From assembly GCF_030269925.1 (NCBI RefSeq), contig NC_085128.1:10852501-10916500 (forward strand): a stretch of 64,000 bases of DNA, given 5' to 3'. Shown here in pieces: positions 1-12,700 of this stretch; the first letter of the stretch is position 1; every line of letters starts with the position of its first letter. The notes under the pieces are model-generated. The model was given only the letters and a program-made list of their open reading frames with translations, was not told the DNA's origin and searched no databases. The translations under genes and the position numbers were made by a program. This DNA is from Bombyx mori. Its lineage: Eukaryota; Arthropoda; Insecta; Lepidoptera; Bombycidae.

Positions 1-564
1 GTGGCGTCCATTGGTTCTGATGCACAAACAGATGCAATTTATTTTAAAACAGTTGATAAGTTAAAAATCAAATGTGTAGATAATATTATGTCTAAATAAA
101 GAACCATTTAAAGAATTCATTATAATGTTTATTTTTGTATCGCATATAGTCAGATTTATTTTAAAAAGAATGGTTGAGATAGCAAATACCCGCATTTTTA
201 ATTTATTGTGTGTGGTGTGCATTGTTAAAAAGAAATTTGTTTTAGCGAGGTTATTAAATATGACCCCTTATAATATTTCTAAAGAAATTGGTATAAAACC
301 ATATCCTACTTCTAAATTTATTAAGATTCTTGATCTGAAAACGTTCTCAGAATACATTGTAATTACAACCAATAAATCAGATATCAAATGCGGTACAAAG
401 CGTTTGAACAACAGTTTGAGCACTAAGCAACATTACAGTTAATTTTTTTTTTAAATGAAAATGATAAATCTTGAAGCCGTTTTTCTTTTAACAAAATTAG
501 TTTCGTGACTCTACATTTTGCTAGTACAATGCGTTGATGTGAAATTTATTTTTATCGTTGTCAG
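1..564 (+). other. Intron DNA at window edge, with a short open stretch
   Basis: Upstream intron of the Zasp52 gene. Bases 1-99 are open in frame 1 for 32 codons up to a TAA that overlaps an AATAAA (95-100). This could be the end of an upstream alternative terminal exon but is too short to decide. An open frame at 125-442 shows no recognisable domain and I do not call it. Confidence 0.3.
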
Positions 565-739
565 CGGGGGAGGTACATGGCGTCCATCAGTGACCCCGAC
601 CGGCAGCTTGCCGAGACCCGGCTCTCGTCCTCTGGGAGGTACTCCGACTCCGGTGACGAACACATCCTTGAAGGCGAACCCACAACCGTCGCGCAATTTC
701 GGCTCCGGGCACAACAATGTCGCTAAGCCTTTCGGTTAT
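565..739 (+). CDS. Zasp52: Zasp52 exon: linker before ZM motif
   Basis: Acceptor TTGTCAG ends at 564 and a GTAAGT donor starts at 740. The exon enters in phase 2 (one base completes a codon) and leaves in phase 0. It encodes a Gly/Pro/Ser/Thr-rich linker ending NNVAKPFGY. Seen: splice sites and an open frame matching the next exon. The ATG at 518 lies in the intron and is not a start. Confidence 0.8.
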
Positions 740-3700
740 GTAAGTTCTCGTAATACTTATTACCGCATATGGGATTTATCGAAACTAATAGACAACAAAG
801 TTACTCATTGAAAATAAGGTAATCGTTTCTATGAAATTCAATAAATTTGCTTTGGGACAGATTTATTGTTTTACATCAAATGAACGAAAATCTAATTTTA
901 TGGTCCAGAAGTGAAATATTGTTAAAAAAATAACAGCTACCTCAAAGGCGATCTTAAGTAACAATCTTTAACCAGATCTTATGCTCTAAGTACGACTTTA
1001 TAACAATTAAAGTAAAACTCAAGGAACCAATCATACAGTAAAATGGAACGGACTTATAATTCACACCGAGCCAAACCGATAGAGCTTCCGTACACTATCG
1101 CGTCACAAAATGTAATCGAGTCGAACTTTTTTTTTCCTTACTTATGCTTATAGCCTTGAGAGGCTATTTCAGCTTCTCCTTGACGTTTAGGTGAGCTTAC
1201 GGAGCTCAAATCAGAAGTGTTGCTAACACTGGCCTTAGCGAGAGCAGTGCTTCGCAGAATCTACCACCGGATCGGAAACGCGACCCACTGAGAAGATCCG
1301 GCGAGAAACTCAGTGGGCTTGACCGCCCCGAACCTTTTCCGTACTACCTTTTATAGGCAGCGGCAACCTACCCTCAAATAAGTATGTCAAAAAAAAGTTA
1401 AAAGTCTAATACCTTAATAATCTATCTTTTCTGTATTGTCAGATGAACGGTAACGACACCGTCAAGAGTGTCGTGAACAAACAATACAACACTCCTGTCA
1501 ATATATACAGCGACAAGACAATTGCGGAGACCCTGTCGGCCCAAACCGAAGTACTGGCTGGTGGAGTACTCGGGTAAGTTGCGAACAGGTCACAAATTTA
1601 TGCAACAAACCGATACTTTTATTTTATTTGTATATGTTTCCTTCTTTCTTTCTTCTTTTTCACGACATCATTACTTCATATATGTATGTACTAACTAATA
1701 CACTGTACATAAAAATAAACAAAACCAGAGTTTTTAAATCACATAAACTATAATTTTATTATCTTACTAAAACCAAAATAACCCTTAAATAAGTTTTATC
1801 TGTACCCATGTTTATTCGTTTGTCTGAAATAATTCGACACCTGTCAAAGACTATTACCCTGGCCCAATAGGTCATATTATATTTTTATGTAAGTGTAAAA
1901 TAAAATAAGTCAGCAATCTACATGGAACTGAAATTAGTATAGGATGGACTTGACAAGTAGACGACTTGTTTAGGCGACGCTTTATTCCGAAATAATGGAA
2001 GATTTCTACGTCCTCGTTAATTAGGAAGTAATTCTTTGTCTTTTTGAATACAACAGACATTTCATTTATTAATAAAATGGTCATAATTGTAAAAAAGATT
2101 CGTACGCTAACCACGTAGTTTTATAAATTAACAACATTAAGACCGTAATGATACCTAAGATTATTTCATGATTGTATTATTTTTAACATGTGCAGGCATG
2201 AATGAATCTCTTCATAGTTATGATATGATTTGAATAGATTAACGTGATTGTATTGTTTAATTTATAAATTATTTTTGATAAATACGAAATAATTAAGATT
2301 TTAATGGCGTAACTAATTCAACTAACATGTTTAGTATGTATATGACATGCTTTATGTTTCTTAATTTATTACTACACTAGCCTAGAAGGATGCCTAATGA
2401 TTTTGTAGTGCATAATGTGATGTATTACATTATATCTATAGTATGTATTACTTTAGCAAGTTCTGTATCCCCAACGGAAAGAAGAAATGATTTATTTAGA
2501 AAGATGATGATTACTTAATAAGACCGTTGAGACAACTTCATTCAGAGGTTTTTATAGCATCCATACATTAATACAAAAAAACATAACTAGAGTAGAAAAT
2601 TACAAATAAATTTGATCTTTGACAAGAGTTCTTGCTCCCTTTCAAATTGTTCATTTTGTTAAAGAAAATGTTACCATTGATGTTCAAATATATTCATTTA
2701 GCAATTTTGACATTTTCTGTTTAAATGTATTGTAGTATGTAGTAGTCATATCAAAATACTATAGTAGGTTCATTATCCCAGTTTCAGATTTAGAGACGAT
2801 TCCCTAGCACTGTAATGTACTATAGCGTATGGCAGGACCTCTTATGAGTCCGCACGGGTAGGTACCATCGCCCCATTTATTTCTACCGTGAAGCAGCAAT
2901 GCGTTTGGTTTGAAGAGTGGGGTAACCGTTGTAACTATACTTAGACCTTAGAACTATATCTCAAGGTGGGTGGCGCATTTACGTTGTAACCACTTAACAC
3001 CAGGTGGGCTGTGAGCTCGTCCACCCATCTAAGCCATAAAAAGAAATCAGGTTAACACGAATTAAAAACTACGGTTGACACACGCAACTAGATTTGCTTG
3101 TGTTTAATGATAGACATTGATTTTCGCAGAGTTAATTTCAAGAAGAATGAGAAGACGTACGATGCTGAAAAAAGCGCTGTTTTCAAAGTACTTCAGGAGG
3201 AGCAAAACGACCCTGAACCAGGTATAATTTCTTTTCGTGTCGTATCAATAACGGAGCGAACGCTTCCCAAACTATTGATTACATCATTTCATATTTATCC
3301 TGCCCTTTACATTTCACATATCAACATAATTATGAATATTTGATGGTTTACGTCAATAATAATATTTTTACTAAGTATCTTAGTATCGATAACAATAATT
3401 GTGACTGTCACGCCACGACGTGAAGTTGTCGTGCAACGTAGTAACAACTGTAATAAATCGGTAGTTTTAAAACACAGATTTTTTTGGTGCCATAATAATA
3501 TCAGAAATTATTACAGAACATACAATTAGGAACCTCAATTTAAAATCTTATATACTTATTTAATTATTGATTGGTTGATAAACTTTTATCTGATAACAAT
3601 TCCATAACGTGTAGTACGGTTTCGTACAATAACTATTTAATAAATTGAATAACGGTGGACAGCGGCTTGGTTCTGCCCTTGTCATTGCTGACGTCCATGA

Positions 3701-6700
3701 GCGACGATAACCACTCATTATAAGGTGGGCTGTATGCTCGTCTGCCTACAAGGGCAATAAAAAAATAATGATGTATGGAATGTTCATATCGTTCTTTTAT
3801 CTGTAATTGGCATATAAATACATAGAAGTGTCGACTCCGACCACCGGCTCAGTGCCCCCGGTGAGCGGACTCCGGCACGTGCAGGCGCCCGTCACGCGAC
3901 CCGACGCGCCCGTCAACAACACGGGCGGCCTGCCTCCCGGACAGAACATTTGCGAGGAGTGCGAACGATTAATTACGTAAGTCGGACGACGAGCGCGGAC
4001 CGACACGGTGGCAACGTCGCGACCGAGGCACTCCGGCGCGTTCGAGCAAAAACCCGCGTTTCCTCACCCCCCCCCCCTCACGCATTTTTCATCAAATTCA
4101 TATTGACCGCGACGTTTCTTAGTAAGGCGCGATCGACGACGGCGAGTACATTTGAAATAACAGTATGTTGCGGGCCGGCAGAGCCTTCTCACTTTTATTC
4201 GCGGGCGAGCGTGGCGCGCGCTGGGTCGCCCGGCAGCCTGGCGCGCTCGCACCGCTCCCGGTCCCGGACGCCGCGTGTCATGGTGACTCCGGCGCCGGAC
4301 CGCGCCAGCACGGGCACGCAGACGGCGACGGAGCAACATGCGCCCCCCAAGGTGGTACTGCCGGAAGGTGTGCTGGAAGCGCTGCCGGACGGGCGAGTGG
4401 CGTTGGCTCCTCCGCCTGCCCCGCGCCCCGCCACCGGCTCGCTGCCCATCCTCAACGACACGCCATATTGCTCCGATTGTAATCGATACATTGTGTAAGC
4501 GGCGTCTCCCGAAATGCCTGCCGTGTTTGCTACCGTGTCGACCTGTTGCACTAGTTGTAATAATTGAGAAGTAGATTAATCAAAGTAATGAGATATTTCC
4601 TCACGTTGCGGATCCCCTCTCTGAGTTTTCATTTCTGCTCGGAGAGGACCCTCAATCTATTCAATTCGGTACGAGTATGGCGATGTGAGCTCGGCCTAGC
4701 GAGCGTAATTTAATTATTTTTACACATTGATTAAATTCGCGATATTGGTGCTGAATTTTCATTACTCTTCATAATCATCTTCCACTATTTACTTTCACTA
4801 TTAGTTAATGTGTAGAATACTATAAGAATATCATTTATTTTATCGAACAAAACACTCATTGAGCATGTCACGATTCACCATTTATTATATTTAAAAAGCA
4901 CATCTGTTACGTTGCTTGATCCATTTTAGCACGATCAGTAAGATAAGCATGTTTGTTGACAGTATCAATAGTGCATCAAATAGATATTCGAATGTTATAA
5001 ATAGTAGTTTGAATTCCTTACTTACATTGTACAGGGTTGCCAACAATGATATAGTTTATAAGGATATAAACGACGTTTCCTTTTAAGTTTTATTTATTTA
5101 TTAAAACTTGTTTTGGTTATTATTATTATAGAATTAAAACGTGTGCAATAATTATTCAGCTATCAATATATTTTTCCTTTTAAAATGTATGTGCAACTTA
5201 AATTCGTTTATTTTCAAATCAAATCGTTAAATAATATTCAAGCTTGACAGTGAAGACGTGTGTCAAAGTATTCTGATTGGATGATTACTTAGATTAATAA
5301 CGATGATGATGACAATTAAATAAATGCGCGGGAAAACCGAAATGACGGATTCGGCTCGTAACTTTGTGAGCGTTCTTTCATCGAAGGCTTCAAATGTATA
5401 AAGATAGAATCATCAACATCACAGCGCTGCTAGGAATATATTCAATACATGTTATTTATAGAAACCAGACGTCTATGTCTTATTTGGTCACGTCTTCCAC
5501 GGCCTTCAACTATGCAGTTAGTCCAGTACTACTTATAGTGTAAATAAAATTTAATAATACGTTGTATATATGTTATTGAAACTAGTATATTTTTCTTTAA
5601 TGCGTTAGAAATAAACAGTTGGCAATCCTTAATGTAAATACAACTGATAATATTATCAAAATGTATACTTATACTATGTACTTAGTCAGGTTTATATTTA
5701 TATAATATTATAAAAATATATTTTCATCAATCTTCGTCATGCGAAAATGGATTTTTACATTCACAAAAATTATTCGTATACATGGTCGCCATTTACTCGC
5801 ACTAGTTTTGTATGAATTCAACAGTTATCTTTGAAGTGGGACTTATTGAATGGTTTTACGCAGGGGAGTGTTTGTGCGCATCAAGGACAAGAATCTTCAC
5901 GTGGAATGCTTCAAGTGTTCGACTTGCGGGAGCTCTTTGAAGAATCAGGGCTATTACAACATAAACGGTAAACTGTACTGCGACATCCACGCCAAGCTGG
6001 TCGCACGTCAGAATCCACCAGCGCCGAACTTGGACCCTGTAACCGTGCCACCGTAAGCACTACCCTTATTTTAAATTGTCTAGCTAATCAAAAAGGCTTT
6101 AAGATTCAATTTTGAATCTATTTCTAAATACATATTCATCTATCTATGTATCTTTTAAATTAATTACCTACGTGAATATCTAATAACTAATAACTGTATA
6201 TATAACTGTTAGAGCCCACTGAGTTTCTCGCCGGATCTTCTCAGTGGGTCGCGTTTCCGATCCGGTGGTAGATTCTGCGAAGCACGGCTCTTGCTAGGGT
6301 TCGTGTTAGCAACATTGTCAGGTTTGAGCCCCGTGAGCTCACCTACTAGCTCGGTGAAGCTAATATGGTCTCTCTAGACCATCAGCTTGGGTAGGAAAAA
6401 AACCACTTTTAATTCTATGTATAATATAATTTTTGGGTGAAAATCTTTGTGATATTAATTTATCAAAAATTCGCTGTAATTTATTAAATTTTGCGTGTTT
6501 GGCAACTGTTTAGTTGTCAAGTTGTCAATCAATAGATTTCAAGAATTACCATTAGAAATCAAACCCATGGTAGCTTCATGGGGATATTCGGTATTTTAAT
6601 TAAGTCACGTTTTCCTCAGACTTGTTCTGTTTGATCTATATATTAATATTATTACACAGCGGTGGCCGAGTTCCTACCAACACATACTCTACGCCTTTGC

Positions 6701-9700
6701 CGCCACTGTCTACCAATAACTACAGCAATGGATCGTCTTCGCTGTTCAGCGTGAGTATCAGCTTTGAAACAGCTTGAAAATATTCAAAAACGTGTCATAA
6801 ATTTTATATCATAATAATTAACCGCTCAAATTACGGGAGATGCGGTCTAATTAATATTTATCACACCGTAAATTTTGAATGAAAACTATACAAAAGTAAC
6901 GCAGTAGTTTTTATGAGTCATATTGTACTATTGTAATTGGCAATTTTAATTGAATGCCTAGAGTGGCCCTATGGTGTGACAAAAAAATTCGTACCTATTG
7001 CCTTATGCGTTGAATGCCTCCGTTTTGTCCTTTTTTTTATTATTATTGCTTAGATGGACGAGCAGTCCACCTGGTGTTAAGTGGTTACTGGAGCCCATAG
7101 ATATCTACAACGTAAATGCGCCACCTACTTTGAGATATAAGCTCTAAGATCTCAATATAGTTAGGTTGTCCTGTTTAGGTTATGTAAAATTATGAAAGGG
7201 TTGTATGTTGGACAGCCTTCAAGCAACCTGTCTGGCCCGAAGCCGTTCGGGTCGTCGGTGGGGTCCGCGTACTCTCCGTCGCTGTCCCCCCGCTCGGCGC
7301 CGCTGTCCCCCGCGCGGCCCCTCACCGCGCCCGCCCCGCCCCCCGCCGCACCCTTCGCCCCCAGTAAGAGAGTCACGTTTGCCGTATAGATCTAAGATAT
7401 AAATCCCATTTCGGAAAATTATTAATTTTTCACATTTTCATTTTTGTCTAACAACTAGTCTCAATTTCTCATTAATTTCCCGAAATATAACGTACTTTTA
7501 AAGCCCAGTGTCTCAATTTATTGAAGAAAACTAATAATTTCCCGAAATAAAAAGTAATTGTAAAGTCTAGTGTACTATCTGAAACTGTTGATTTTTGTAA
7601 TAATCAAGTTTCCTCATGACAACAGTTTTAGATGGCATTCTGTCATTGGTTCTTAAACTAGCTAATTAGAATTATAGAATATGTTCAGTGAATTTGGTGC
7701 AATTTATGAAATGTCTATTAATACTTCATGTCGGTAAACATTTAATAATCAATATAACAATAGGTAGAGTATGTTGGAAAGCAATGAATCGCAACAGGAT
7801 ATATGAATTGTAAACTATAAGTTACTAATTTATTTTCAACAGAACGGCCAGTTTCCGTTTTTAAAGGTAATTTAATTTAAAAAAAATATCCACAGCTCTG
7901 CTTCGAATGGCTACATTTAATTGTAATTATTTGATATTTGTAAATATTATACAGAATTAGTGTGAATGCGCTACGCGGGCAGTCAATGTCACTCGCAATT
8001 CTAAAATAACTATCTCCTGGCACCAAATATCTTTTAAATCATACGTAACTCATAACTGCCAAGAAAACCTGAGGCTGTCAGTCAGATTCTTAACATTCTT
8101 GCTTCATTAAAATAGTTTGCAGTCAGTACTATAGCTCACGTATTTATGTTCAAAAAGCTTTCAGTTTCATTAATATTGTTTTCATCTATTTTTCCTTTCC
8201 CGTATCTATCACCTACCTTATAATGCTAACAGCACAAAATGTTAAAAGTATTGTGTGGCCACCTCCTCCAAATGCTCCAGAAGATGAACCACCCAAATAT
8301 GAAGCGCTCAATAGGAGTCCTATGCAAAGAGAATTGAAAACACGCCAAGTTATAACACCCGATATGTCTAATGAAGACGACAAGGTTCAAAAAACCTCAA
8401 ACATTCAAAGAGAAATATTATCTGCCGAACAAAAACGGGAAATTTCATCGAGTGTCTCCTACACTGCTGCGGTTTCTTCTGCATCTTCGTCTTCTCACAC
8501 TAAATCCGAATCTATTTTGAATAATTCGCAGGCCCAGATTGTTCAAGAAACAACTAGTTGTGCTATACAATCCTTTTCACAGGAATCCTCTTGTGTGAGC
8601 CAAAACCTTGTGTATCAAACATCTACAGGTTCTCAACAACCTCCTAAGATTTATGAAAGCAACGAAAATATTCAAAAAGCTGAAATGTCTGTCAGTAAAG
8701 AAACCAGTGCAATGGCAATAAAATCGTCAAATGATCAAAATATAAATCTTTGTCAAGTGAAAGATGCACTTTTCAAGCCGAACGCAGAAAACTCTGTAAA
8801 TCAAACTTCTAATACTCAAGAAGACCAGAAAATGTTTCTTAATGAAGATAATTTGTTAAAAACCGTGTCAAACCAATTTATCCATGAAAAACAAATCGCT
8901 GAAAAATATAATAGTAATACTGAAGTTATGAATTCAACAAGAAATGAAACTGGTTCGTTTGTTGAGACACAGAATCCTATGCAGATCTCGTCAAGTGATA
9001 AAAACAGACAATTACAAGAAACTGTTAAGGAAACTATGACAGAAGCATTGACCATCGCACCGAACAGGCCTTACTCGCCATTGCCTGTACCTCAGCCACT
9101 AAACGTAAAAACAGAACTTTATCATCAGGAAAAAAATGAACATCTATCAAATAAAACAATTCAGTACACATCGGTTCAACAAAATCAGAATCTTCCGAAT
9201 CAACCATCTCCTATATTTACTCAACAACCCAAACGTGCTATTACACCCATTCCACCTATTAAAACATATAATCCACCTGAGAAGGTTGAAACACCAATTG
9301 CGATGCCTCCCGAAACCACCCCATATATTCCTGAAGATTTCAAAATAACCGTGGAACCGAGAGTAGAGCGTGAGGCAACATCTTCTCCATTTGTGGAAGC
9401 CTTAACTACTGCTCCTGAACGTCCGTACACACCTGTTAATATAAATGCTGCATCTATTGAAAGAGGTTCTCTAAGAGATGCCCTTACAATCGCTCCAGAT
9501 CGACCCTATAGTCCTCTTCCCGTAAATATAGCAAATCAATTTAATCACACATCCACATCAAGTCTACACGTACAAACTGCAGCTTCTGAAATTGTCAAAC
9601 CCGTTGCAACACAATCTTTCAATAATCAAGTAGTATCAGATCAAATGAACACTGAACTTTCGAATATGCAAAATACATATAATTTACAATCTTCGTCGGA

Positions 9701-12700
9701 GATGTCGGCATTTAAGCCTGTCAGCAAGCAAATTTTGATGCCTCCCCAAACACAAGACACTTCTCACTATTCTAATGTAATATCAGAAAGAAACATACAC
9801 GAAACAACAATGTCTGAATCAACAATAATGCAACAATCAGCTTTTAAAACTAGCAGTGGGTTTTCTTCTGTAAAATCTGCACAAAATTACTTTGAACATC
9901 TAGATAAAAAAGAAACACTGTCATCGTCGGCAGTGAGGTCTATATCTGGTTTACATAAACCAGATAACATACCGTTATATCAAAAGAATTTTGAAAAACT
10001 TCCATCTCAAAGAGGTATATCACCAGATATGTACAAAGAAAAGCCAGTTTTGCAAAGGCCAGTAACACCATCAACTGATCCACCAAATAAGCAAAGAGAT
10101 AAATCTAAGGAGCCTAAAGATTCATCTCAGAAGTATCCAGAAGTTTCCACTGCTAAGATTCCACAAAACCAAACACCTATATATCAAATACAACCACAGA
10201 CCCCACTGCAGTTCCACAAAGATACTCCTATTACTATGACATTTCAACCTGTTACTGATGATAATTTCATGAGAAATTCACCTATTCGCAGTCGGCCTTC
10301 AACACCAAGTTTGATTAATAAACCGGCACCAATTATTCCTCACTATCAAATGAATTTGGTTACTGTAGAACATTTGGCACCAGAAAGTCATTTATATGAT
10401 CCTTCTAGTCCTGAAGCAAGCCGCTCACCTACTCCTAAACCTAGGTCTCGATCTCCAGCACCAGGCCCTCCTCCAAATCCTTTAAAAGCTCAAGCACCTC
10501 GTATCAGAGAACCTGCACACTCGCATTCATTACTGACTCAAGCGACGGCAAATTTGCGAAAAGAACACGAATCTCAACAAAAACAAAGTCTTAATGTTGA
10601 ATTCCAAGATAGATCTTGCGAAAAGAAGTTTGTGTCTGATCCATCGAGTATGATAAAAGAACAAACTCAATCAAATTTCGGGTACAAAAGTGAAAATTAC
10701 GCAAAAGGAGACATTTCTATTAAAGAAGATTCAATGATGGCTCAAAATTTTGGACAACGGCAGATGCAGTCACAAAATGTTTCTGAATTCGGGCACACTA
10801 CTGTTCAGACAACAAGAAAAACTTTTGAAGAATTCGAACGGACACAGTCAGCTAAGACGATTGAAATTCGTAAAGGGGGTTCATCTTTTGGCGATCAACA
10901 ATTTTTAAACTCTAATATCCACCCCTCAGCAATAAACGCTAAACCTGTGTTTCCACCTCCCTCTATGACTTTACCTACCCAAGAAATGTTATCTGTCAAT
11001 TCATCTAATTATCTTAATAACGAAAATAATGCAACTGCTAGTAGAAACACAGGCATTTATAAGCCAAAACCTTTGAATTCTGGTGCTAACCAAGGTCCAG
11101 TGTGTGATCCTACCCCGTCAACAGGTTCCAGTGTAGGAGCTGCCACACGTGGTAAAACTTTTGGGGTATCATCGGCACCAAAACGAGGAAGGGGAATATT
11201 GAATAAGCCTGCCCTGCCCGGCTCTCGTGTGCCACTTTGCGCATCTTGTAATGGAAACATTAGGTGATTCAGTGTGGAAAATTGACGCAATTGATTGTTG
11301 TGTGATGCATGAATATTATCGAGACAAGATAACTTTAGCGAGTATATAATGTCATGCATAAAATATTTCTCTAACCATAACCATAGCAACTTTTCCTACG
11401 TTATTTGCGTTAGTCTTACTTATTAAATATCGCACGTATTAAAACTAAAATGCTTATGTGTTTTTGATTGTTTTCCTAACAGCTAACGATGTGCAGACCA
11501 CAAGCAGTTCTCAGAAACCAGAGTTTAAAAGTCAAGCTGAAGAACGTCTCATACGAAAAATGGCTAAAATGGCATTAAATGGATATGAAATTGGCATTCA
11601 ACGTAAAATAAAGCCAGCCGACCACATCCAATCTATGGCTGATAAAATACAAGACACTGTCGTTACTAAGCATCCTCTGAATACAGATGGTTCGTCGGAG
11701 GAAAACATTCGTGAGAATAGTACTCTAAGAAAAATCTCCACTAACGACAACGTGTACAAAAATACAGAATTCGGTAGTATGAATGACAGAGTTAAAGAGA
11801 GCAATTTCTTAAATTCAATCATTTTCAATGGAAGTACTCCAGTACCTCCGCCATTACCTACATCTCCTATACCCACTTTCAATATTCATAGTACACCTCT
11901 TGGAGAACCAATAGTTACGGGTAATATGAAAAAACAATCTGATTTACCTAAAAATTTCAATATCGATTACGGCCTAGATTTCCAGAATGAAACTTTGAAC
12001 GGATCCTTAAATGACAATGATTTTAAAATAATTGATGACCATAAAAACACAACTAACACTCTCAAAAAGACGAATGGTTTTCAAAATTCTTTCCTGAATG
12101 GAATGAATTCAACCAAATCCGAAAAGAAACCAGATCAAAAGTTTGAAAATAACATTTACTCTAATACATTGAATAAACGAAAATTATTTGAAAACAAAGA
12201 TGATACTAACAATTTCAAACACTCGCCATGTGACTTAAAGAATGAAAAGAAAATCATTGACGTATATTCAAAAGCAAATAATTCCAATCAATCTTTCAAG
12301 TTAGACGGTCACGACTTATCTAACACAACGGAAGAGACAAAGCCGGCAGTTCTGCCGAGTTCCGTTAAAGACAATTCATTAGTATATGACGCACATGATT
12401 CAACAACTGTCACCGATGACCCTCCATCTAAAGTTTATGATACCGATAATGACACATTCACCGAATCAAATACTTTAGAAAAAATAGTTAATAATACTGA
12501 GGAGGTTGTTAGACGACGACAGAAAAAGAACATTAGGAATGATGACGGTAGAAGGGATTCTCATATCATCGCCAGACCGCTTAGTACTATGACTTCTGTA
12601 GATGTTGAAGAGGGAATGTATCCTGTATGTCACATATGCGACAAGGCTATTACAAGGTAAGGTTTTTCAAATTAATACGCGTCGGGAATACATCAAGTAA

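Noticed and set aside
125..442. A 105-codon open frame near the window start
   Set aside because: No domain, no splice context and AT-rich composition; probably chance in an intron.
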